From the NCBI RefSeq assembly GCF_019649055.1, contig NW_026570525.1:1-61394 (forward strand): 61,394 nt of DNA, read 5' to 3'. The notes beneath the pieces are model-generated. The model was given only the letters and a program-made list of their open reading frames with translations. It had not been told where the DNA came from and made no database searches. Below, piece by piece: positions 53,850 through 61,394 of the stretch. A program made the translations under genes and the position numbers. Each line of letters starts with the position of its first letter. Positions within the stretch are counted from its first letter, which is position 1. Source of the DNA: Paramacrobiotus metropolitanus (lineage: Eukaryota; Tardigrada; Eutardigrada; Parachela; Macrobiotidae).

Positions 53850-55009
53850 GTACGGTTTTTACTGTCACTACTGCTACTTTCACAGTTTTCATATTCCTCG
53901 TAACATTCACATTCGTCATTGTTTAAACTTTCAGTTTCATACGTGTACTCATCGTACGTATTTTCATATTCATCATCATATTCATTACAATCATTAATTT
54001 CATACATTTCTCGTTGCACTTTCAGTGCGTACAGCGTTTTTAGCTGCGCCATTACATCTTCCACAGTTTTTGGTTTTGACATTACCAGCTTGCCATACCA
54101 TTCCATTCGGGTTTTCTTCAGTCCCTGAACGAGAACTGAAACTCTTTCTTCTTCTTTCGTATTTAGCGTATTGAACCAATTTAAGAAACCGTCTACGTAC
54201 GAGTTCACCGTGTCTTCCTCTGTGAAGACACGTGCATACATAGCCTGCCGTATTTCGGCCGGGTCACTCTCCGATGAGAAGTGACTTATTAATACTGCCT
54301 TCCAGTAACTCCAGTCTTTATCTGGATTTGACTTTTTGTGCTCCATATACCACATATATGCATCGCCCTTCAGTGCATAACACAGGCCTTTATCAATCAA
54401 CTGTTTTTCAGTCCAGCCATTTAAATTTTGGCACCTTTCGCAATCAAGAATAAAACGTTCCACTTTACCACTTTCTTGTGTACCTTCATATATTAGTGGG
54501 TACTGTATTTTTTCAGACGTTTTAGACATCTGCTGCATTTGCTCCATTTTTAACATCAAAGCTAACTGACGCTCCATCAGTTCATCAGCTCGTATTTTTT
54601 CACTGCGATACTCGTTTTCAAATTTTCCAGTTTTAGTGCGCAATTTAGACACTTCAGCTTTTAAAGCACTGTTTTCAATTTCCAAATCTGTATTGCGGCC
54701 GCTTAGTGCATGGCATATACGATTTACATTACTGTACTTCCTCTGCAAGGCTAGTGCAGTGTACAGAGATGCCCAAGCAATCTCTTTTAATTCATTAACA
54801 TTCATTTCATCGTCAATTTTGACATCCCAATTTTCAATTGCTTTACCGAATTTATTTTTGTCAAGCGAATATTCAATCAGTTCTGACTGCAATGGGTGCA
54901 TGTCATACCACAATTCTTCATCTTCAGCGATGCCGCCAAACTGTACGGCGTTTTCATTTTGCATTGCTGCATTATCGTATGCAGTCGACGCTACACTTTC
55001 CGTGTCCAT
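53846..55009 (-). CDS. Gag polyprotein of the gypsy-like element
   Basis: A 387-codon frame. Residues about 100-175 form a coiled coil (ENSALKAEVSKLRTKTGKFE). Residues 180-310 match the Retrotrans_gag capsid pattern: GWTEKQLIDKGLCYALKGDA, the conserved DWSYWKAVLISHF, and RVFTEEDTVNSYVDGFLNWF. The tail is Glu/Asp/Tyr-rich, and the zinc knuckle is in the next frame. Gag packages element RNA into virus-like particles. Fully open, in contrast to the missing pol, so the element may have moved in trans. Confidence 0.82.
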   Translation of the reverse strand: MDTESVASTAYDNAAMQNENAVQFGGIAEDEELWYDMHPLQSELIEYSLDKNKFGKAIENWDVKIDDEMNVNELKEIAWASLYTALALQRKYSNVNRICHALSGRNTDLEIENSALKAEVSKLRTKTGKFENEYRSEKIRADELMERQLALMLKMEQMQQMSKTSEKIQYPLIYEGTQESGKVERFILDCERCQNLNGWTEKQLIDKGLCYALKGDAYMWYMEHKKSNPDKDWSYWKAVLISHFSSESDPAEIRQAMYARVFTEEDTVNSYVDGFLNWFNTLNTKEEERVSVLVQGLKKTRMEWYGKLVMSKPKTVEDVMAQLKTLYALKVQREMYEINDCNEYDDEYENTYDEYTYETESLNNDECECYEEYENCESSSSDSKNRT

Positions 55010-55903
55010 TGCACTGACTTTCCGAGGAACTATCGTTCTTACCCGGATACTTCAGCTACGGCTTTATTCGCAGTGTCTGTTGCACTGGTTTCAAATTTTA
55101 ATCCGGTAGGCTTTAGTCCCTACGCGGAAACTTTTACTACGCTTTTGTTTTCAGTGTTCGTTACACTGACTTCCAGGTAGACTCTTTTGTTCTTACCCGG
55201 ATACTTCAGAAAGAGATTTTGATCGTCGGTGTTCTCTCACCGCTCACAGCGCTCGCAATTGCTCTGGCTGTATGGCTACGCTAAGATTTTGGTGCACCTG
55301 TATGCTTGGCTTTTCGCTCTCACATACAAAACTTTAGCTCAACATGTGTCGACACTGTATATGCTCAGGCACTGCTCTGGCATACAATACTTTAGCTCAA
55401 GGAAGACTGCTTTCGAACTCTGTCTACTTACAGCCGGTTGCGCAACCGCTACGCTTTAGAATTCTAGGAAACTCGTGCTCTGGCCAGTAGCTACGAGTAC
55501 CTTCAGTTTCAATTCACTTCGTCATCAATTCATATTCAGTTCATTTCATTTTCATGTCAGTGCTCATGGGCCGATTTACAGGTTATCCCTGCATCGCCCT
55601 GCTGGCAGGACAAACTGCTCAGCGTCCAGACAGGGCAGAGCCCCCGGACATTTACAAGTTTTCGTCGTGGGTCGCAGGCACGGGCAGAATCGGCTCACCA
55701 CCAACCTACCCGTCGCCAGTACCCGGACTACTAACGCTTTAGGCGTCCAGACGGCAGACCAGCTGCCCGGACATCCGTCCAGTCAGTACAGTTGTACCCG
55801 GACTGAGCACTCTCTAGAAGCTAACATTCACCATTTCAATCACAATTTCAGTCACAGTTTACTTAGCTGGCCATCGGTTAGGTTCGAACATCGGTGGGCG
55901 CCA
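55010..55903 (-). other. 5' leader of the gypsy-like element
   Basis: About 890 nt between primer site and Gag start. It contains a near-duplicated TTCTTACCCGGATACTTCAG (near 55035 and 55190) and related blocks, so it has internal repeats. No coding recognised. Confidence 0.55.
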
Positions 55904-56251
55904 TGACGGAGAGATCAGTACGATAGGAATAATTACCGTAATAATCTATCCTACCGACCTACTCAACGACAGAGTATGAGCTAATAATCTCAATGTGGCA
56001 TAGCTAACGCGAAGCGAGAACTGCATCTCCGACGATATTTAATTAGAAACTCCGAAACTGCCAAAACTCGTCCTGAGAGAACTGATCCCCAAAGTACTGC
56101 CACTCACGGACTTATATAGACACGGCGCATCCGTGTAGAAACAACCAAAAGTAAATCCGAACACAAAAGAGAACGATCGAGAAGGTACAGCGAATAATAG
56201 AAAGTACGAGTCAAGCCGTCACTTTACGTACTGTACTGCTATATTCCGTCA
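55904..56251 (-). repeat. 5' LTR of the gypsy-like element
   Basis: Same sequence as 51886-52233; primer site adjoins at 55903. Confidence 0.88.
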
Positions 56252-56255
56252 TTGG

Positions 56256-59060
56256 CAACGGAGAACAATGTGAAAGAAAAGTGTAATGAAAGTTGTATAC
56301 AGCGCGAAAGAAAGTATGAAATAAAGTTTAATCACAATTCCAGTGAGCAAAAGGGGTTACAAAAACAGATCTGTTAAAGAGATCGAACTAGAAAAATACA
56401 ATTCCGTTTGTTAGGAGAAATACTAAAAAAATGCAAAAATCTGTCCGGGGGTCCTATTCCGACTAGGATGACGTCCACGGGGTCTCCTGTCCACTTTCAT
56501 CCGGTAAGTTGGGTCCGGGGCATCGGTTCCCGGGTTACCCGTCGTAACCGGTTAAATTCACCGAGGTCGGATAAGCACGGTTAAACACTTACGTCCGACT
56601 CGTATCCGTCCGTTCGGGATAGAGAGGCACTGTTGCAATTGCAAATGCCGAGGCATCCTCTCTGAATGGGGAATAGGACCAAGGTCGGTTTGACCAAGGT
56701 CGGCCTACCGGTAAGTCAACCGGCGGCTGGGGAAATTCGGCTATGTTCCGAATTACTGAAGTCCAGGTCGGAAAGAGCTGTGTGTAAGTCATGCGGCCTT
56801 TGTGGTCGTCATGTACAGCAGTTCCGTTCCTAAAGTGGTCGGTTACAACCGTTCAATCTGCTACCACGAGCCTGGTCTGTAGTAATCCGAGTCGAACTGG
56901 CTCGAAGGTCCGGTCGGAATTTATGAGTTTCGGCGATGGAAGTGTCCAGTCGACTTCCATCCAATCTGTTCCGTTGTTATCCGACCTTCTGTCGAGGTCG
57001 GTTATCCTGTCCGTCAGTGGTCGACTAGGGTTAACCTGCAATAACATGCCCATGTGGGGCTAAACAAGTTCCTTCAAGTCGAATTCGTCCACCGCAGATA
57101 TCTGTCGTTCTTCTTCCGTCATGTTGACTAAGTCGCCGACTTCCGACATGTGGTCGGTTACGGTCGACTTCGGAAGGTCGGATGAACTATGTTTCCATCC
57201 GTCCGAAGGTCGGATTTTTCCGTTAGGAGGTCGGTTCTCGACTTCTGAATGTCTTTGCCGACTTGTTGTCGTACCCTACCGACTTGTGTACGGTCACTTC
57301 CGACCTCGGCTTGAGGTCGGATATCCATATCCAAGTTCGGAGGTTGGCTATTTTCCGACTTCCCAAGGTCGGATAAACTTTGTGTCTATCCGCCGGGAAT
57401 GTAAGTTCTTCCACTGAGAGGTCGATTTCGTACTTCTGGTTGGTTTTCCGAGCTGTTGTCGCTTACTTCCGACCTCCATCTGGTGGTTGTTGACTTCGAG
57501 TTCTGTGCGTTCGGCTACAGTTGTCGGGTCCGTAGTGTCAGGACATCCTTCGGTCAGTTCGGACTGGCAGAGGGATGTTCGGCAGCACAACTCCGTTCCT
57601 TCTGTGATCTCTGACGTGAACTCCAGGTCGGATCCGAGCTACTGTTGAGGTCGGTCAATCCGAATTGCTTGCTTCTGGGTCGCCCAGTCCTGCGAGGTAA
57701 GGTTTTCCTCCGGCATCTGTTGGCCGATTGACTGGCGTTTCATCATGCACTGCGCTCGCTCACAACGCTAAGGGTCTTTGTGGCCCCCGGTTGCCGAGCC
57801 GAGCTCTTTGGTTTAAACTTCATGCACATGCAAGTCCCTGAGGTCGTCAGATCCGATTTTCCATTCTGTTTTGTCGCGAACCTGTGACGCCTAGCCGCTT
57901 CTGTTGGGGGTAGACGACTCATGTCCACGGGGAAATTTTCGTTGCTGACAAAGGCCATGCTGCCACTTTGTTGCGGCCGCATGATCCTTGTCAGCGGGGT
58001 TCATTAAGAGGGTGCAGATCGCGCCCTAACACGGTCTGCCTAGGATGTTCCATTGGAGACATGGGGAAGCAGGTCGCGGCGGAGTCGTTGGTACACCAGT
58101 ATCCAAATCACCGTCGCTGTTCTCTTCAGGGAATGGCAGCACGTTCGAAGACGCGTAGTCGTGGTCACGATGTCGTCTGGGGGAGACTGCGGTTGATCTC
58201 CAGGTACAGAGCCTGTAGGTCTGGATTCAAACGGAGAATCCGGTTAAGTTACCACGTTGCTACTGCCAGCTTCCGTCCATGGTCGACTTCTTGTTGGTCG
58301 GCTACCATATGCTCAGTCGATCTGTGTGATCGTTTGAAGGTAGCGAGTCGTGGTTTTAACGATCTGCATCGTTACAGGTCGAACAGTTTGGGTCTCCAAA
58401 ACCGATCTTTGTGATCGGCTTGCACAACCGACCTTTGTGGTCGACTTGCGCAGCAGTATCCGTTATGTCTCCAAGTTATGGGCAAAGTACGAAGTCGACC
58501 TTTGTGGTCGGCTCCCGTACCTAGTCAAATCCGAGTCTTCCTGCACTGTTGGCGGCTCGGCCGAGGGATTTCCACTGTTTACAATGGTGAAGGCTGCTCG
58601 GCTACCCGGTTCCGAAGGTGGCCACGCGCTTGGCAAACATGGCGTGAAACGCGCGCAGTCACGTGTTTCGCGCCATGTTAGCGTAATCCTCTCGGTTTCT
58701 TCTCCGGAGTCGGTTGGCCGAGTATCGATCTCCATGTAACGCGGATTGGGGCTTCTGTTGGCTCCGATGGTCGCAGAACGTGGTTGACGATCTGCTTTGT
58801 TAGCAGATGTGGTTACGATCTGTCTTTGCTAAGCTGGTGAACTGGGGTCGATTGCCCAGTTCGTTCCAGGGATTCCTTGGGGACGTACCGGTACGGTGAA
58901 AGAGCCGAAATACCCGGGTCTAACCACGCGTTTCCGGGTCCGACCAAAGAATCCGGCCGACTTGTGCAGTCGGCTTTTCTGGCAAAATCGTCGTTGACGT
59001 CCGCCGCGTACATGGTTGGTCATTTTCAAAAAAAAAAAAACTAAAGAGAAGTGTCCGTTC
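56256..59060. other. GGTCGG-rich region with broken minus-strand hydrophilic frames
   Basis: The plus strand is rich in AAGGTCGG/TCGACTT motifs. Minus-strand frames (57982-57743, 57590-57348, 58735-58463) look more protein-like (SRLPPTEAARRHRFATKQNG) than plus-strand ones but show no domain and are interrupted. A run of 13 A bases lies near 59029-59041. Possibly the continuation of the Gag-like region to the right. Confidence 0.3.
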
Positions 59061-60254
59061 CGAAGTCGGTTCTCGACGGCGCTGTTTCTCAGCTAGACTG
59101 TTTCTCAGTCGAAGGTCGGTTCTCGACCGTGCCGTTTCTCGGCAATGCCTCCTTGAAGATTATTCCATGGGGGATCGAGTTCCAATGTGGGAACTCGATC
59201 TTAACTGAGTGAGACTTCGACGGGTTTGTCGCCGCCGAAGTAATCTTCTTCTTCATCATCGTCCGGGCCAGGTCGGTTATGTGGCCGTATGTCGGGTCCC
59301 TAGGTTTACAAGTCGCCGGCCGCTCCGTTGAGACATCTCGTCGGTCTCATCTGTTTCTGGCCTGGGCGCTCCGCTCTGCTCTTCCTCGATTCCTTGGCCG
59401 CTTGTTTGCGGAGCCGCAGCGCGAACGGTCGTGCGCCGGGTGCTATGTCATCCGACATCCAAGGTTCGTAGGGCGACGAGTTGAATCCGCTAGGCAAAGT
59501 TTTCTTTTCGCGGTACCAGCTGATGAATCGGGTTGCATCGTCGCTGGGATCTACGTGATCCTCACGAAAGGCATACTTTGTCGCATACCGTTCGTGGGTA
59601 TGTCACGCATCCAGACAGCTAGGATAACACTTCTCATTGGTGTGCCGAGTTGGGCTACGAGGGTTTCACAGCTGCTGGTATCGCTTCATTGTGGTACAGT
59701 CCGTACAGGGTGTAATGGCAAAAAGTAATTGCGAGTCGAGCTGCGAAGATGAATCGCAGGAATGCCGTGGCTCCGTCCTGGGCCATGTCGACTTCTCCTT
59801 CCGGAAGGTACTGGGTTAAATCCAGTGCTGCCTGAGCCGCGGTGATTACAAAGGCTGGGTGTGCGTCCGTAATGACGAACTGGGCAACACTCTCCAACTC
59901 GTCATGGGAGTATTCCTGAGCTCCTAGTTGGCTCGCACGTGTTCCGTCCGGGCTGCACAATGGTACATTGAGCAAGACCGGGTCGGTCATCGACGGCAAC
60001 GTATCTGATCTGGTGTATGGGTGTTCAACATTCGGCGCTGTGTGCGCGTTCATGTTGAAGTCGGACCGCCACTGATGTTGTTCGAACAGCGCCTGGTATC
60101 CGGATCGGACGAGGAATTGACGAAGGTTTTCTACCATCCGCCAGATTTGTGTGGTCGGTACCGTTCCTCGTAATTCATGACGTTCATAATGTGGTTCGTC
60201 CTTTCGGTAGGTGTAGCATGACGACCTCGATTCCTTGTTGTCGAGCTCGGTCAT
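59060..60254 (-). other. Unidentified Gag-like protein, second frame
   Basis: A 199-codon minus-strand frame (60254-59655) reads QIWRMVENLRQFLVRSGYQA and EQHQWRSDFNMNAHTAPN, then an Ala-rich hydrophobic part. It is followed in other frames by a basic stretch near 59480-59380 (RPFALRLRKQAAKESRKSRA). Helical body plus basic tail suits a Gag or nucleocapsid, but no conserved motif proves it. Its ATG overlaps the stop of the preceding frame as ATGA (60251-60254). Confidence 0.35.
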
Positions 60255-61359
60255 AGCGAGGGTCTTCGGATCGGCACTTCCACCTGTGGTAGCTGTGCCA
60301 TCTGGTCGGCTACGTCGACGTCCATCTGCTCCTGTTGAGCTGCCAGTTCAGATTGGACTTCGGCTGGTGGTTCCGCTTGTTGGGCTTCCGGCCGTTGTTC
60401 AGGTGGGATGACGTTACGTTTTGACTTATTTGTCGTGTAAGTCCGATCCCCGTTTCTCCAGATCCAGTACGTTTCCCTGGTGGAGCTCTGTTGGCTCTTT
60501 CCTGCTTCATGGATAACGGCTCGTTGCGCTTCGATTCTGTCTCGAAGGTCAACTGGGCCGATCCGGTGTCTAAGGTCATGTCCCGCAAGGTTTTGCTCGG
60601 TCGGCGCTGCTGTTGAGCGCGATTTCCAGGGATTCCGGATTGAGGAATCTGCTGAGAAGTTGACGGGTCTGTGTGACCCAGGCATTGCCCGTGTGGGATT
60701 GCCATCAACTGTTCCTGAGTTGCCGGTGTGAAGGTAACTGGCTGTTGAGTTCCGTCCGGCATATTCATCATCATCGTTATAGATGCGCCGGTCATCGGTC
60801 GGTTCGAATCTCCGACGAAGACATCACGTATTGTAGGAGTTAATTCTCCGACTGTCGTCGGGAGACCCTGTGGGTGTCTGTACCCGAATCTTTATTTCCG
60901 GTTCGAAATCGGTCGGTGGTGGATGGACTCGCATTGTGGCGATCTTCCTATCGACCTCCTTTATCTTCTTCTGGTCGTCAAGTTGACGTTGCAGGTCCAA
61001 CATCTGGCGGTACTGAACAGTTTGTTAGGACTGGTGGTCGAGCTCCTTCCCATCTCGGGTCGCGAGCTCGTTGTCGCTGAATTGTAGCCAGATTGTCCTG
61101 TTCATATGATTCCAGCTGGTTAATCAGGTATTCTCTGCCGGCTAGGTACCGGTATGCAGTCAAATCACAGCGACAACGTTTAGGTAGTGCCGCCGCCTGA
61201 GCACGGTGTTGCGCCCGGTGCCGGAAATTCGTTCGTTCGTGAAGGATACGATGCACAGCGCAGGGCATTCTGTTGTTGTCCCTCGTCGCATTATCATCCA
61301 TGCACTGTTGGCAGTCCACCGTAAAGGCTTCCGTTCGGGGCTCTTCCGTACGAGTCTGT
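60251..61359 (-). other. Unidentified Gag-like protein, first frames, interrupted
   Basis: Minus-strand frames chain from a possible acceptor near 61360 (TTTTGTTTTAACAG). First comes a Cys/Arg-rich helical part (61319-60978; LAGREYLINQLESYEQDNLA), then a helical segment in another frame near 60990-60900 (QKKIKEVDRKIATMRVHPPP). Frame 60795-60310 follows (MTGASITMMMNMPDGTQQPV), overlapped by frame 60685-60251, which is Gln/Pro-rich with an acidic end (EQMDVDVADQMAQLPQVEVP). Family unknown. It continues out of the window to the right. Confidence 0.35.
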
Positions 61360-61394
61360 TAAAACAAAAGTCAGCAAACCGTTTCGGTTGCATC

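Larger units (their letters stand above)
51886..56251 (-). mobile_element. Non-autonomous Ty3/gypsy-like LTR retrotransposon, 4366 bp
   Basis: Two 348-bp LTRs (51886-52233 and 55904-56251) start TGACGGA and end TCCGTCA and look identical. They are flanked by a TTGG target duplication (51882-51885 and 56252-56255). On the minus strand TGGCGCCCACCG follows the 5' LTR, the start of a tRNA-Lys-type primer site. A G-rich tract (TTGCGGGG) precedes the 3' LTR. It codes Gag and a pol remnant; protease, reverse transcriptase and RNase H are missing. Confidence 0.87.

Overview
The window looks like invertebrate (metazoan) nuclear DNA. It has GT-AG introns of about 50-370 nt, a BTB-BACK-Kelch gene, an apolipoprotein-L-like gene, secreted multi-exon genes, LTR retroelements, foldback/MITE-like repeats and long AT-rich gene-free stretches. 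I cannot name the species from sequence alone.

Region by region: (1) 1-~12.9 kb is a Polinton/Maverick (adintovirus-like) element, mostly read on the minus strand. It has protein-primed DNA polymerase B (running off the left edge), an IAP-like BIR/RING gene, an adenain-like protease, a major capsid protein, a basic core-like protein, a conserved structural protein, a retroviral-type integrase, small conserved proteins and a packaging ATPase. Two plus-strand genes stand out: one resembling PC4/Sub1 (single-stranded DNA binding, transcription coactivator) and one resembling the two-lobed TATA-binding protein. Many of these genes carry single-base frame breaks although several neighbours are fully open. 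(2) 12.9-15.2 kb holds two small spliced genes of unknown function. (3) 17.0-19.2 kb is a four-exon gene for a secreted beta-sandwich protein ending in a cystine-knot-like exon. (4) 19.8-34.4 kb is repeat-rich: a 350-bp MITE-like element, relics of a restriction-like nuclease domain usually found behind reverse transcriptases, and a foldback-like structure with inverted arrays of a 105-bp repeat. (5) 34.7-36.5 kb is a two-exon apolipoprotein-L-like gene with a long Ala/Lys-rich helical insert. (6) 36.5-45.8 kb is largely gene-poor, with palindromes and dispersed repeats. (7) 45.8-48.1 kb is a minus-strand BTB-BACK-Kelch gene with a nonsense codon and a frame break. (8) 48.5-49.8 kb is a miniature LTR retrotransposon (TRIM) with target duplication, tRNA-Met primer site and polypurine tract. 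(9) 51.9-56.3 kb is a 4.4-kb LTR element coding Gag plus a pol remnant without protease or RT. (10) 56.3-61.4 kb contains minus-strand hydrophilic, Gag-like reading frames of unknown family.

Genes in the Polinton form a coherent virus-like set: replication (PolB, integrase), morphogenesis (capsid, protease, ATPase), and an accessory set suggesting control of transcription (TBP-like, PC4-like) and of cell death (IAP-like). All family assignments come from reading motifs by eye; none was checked by database search.
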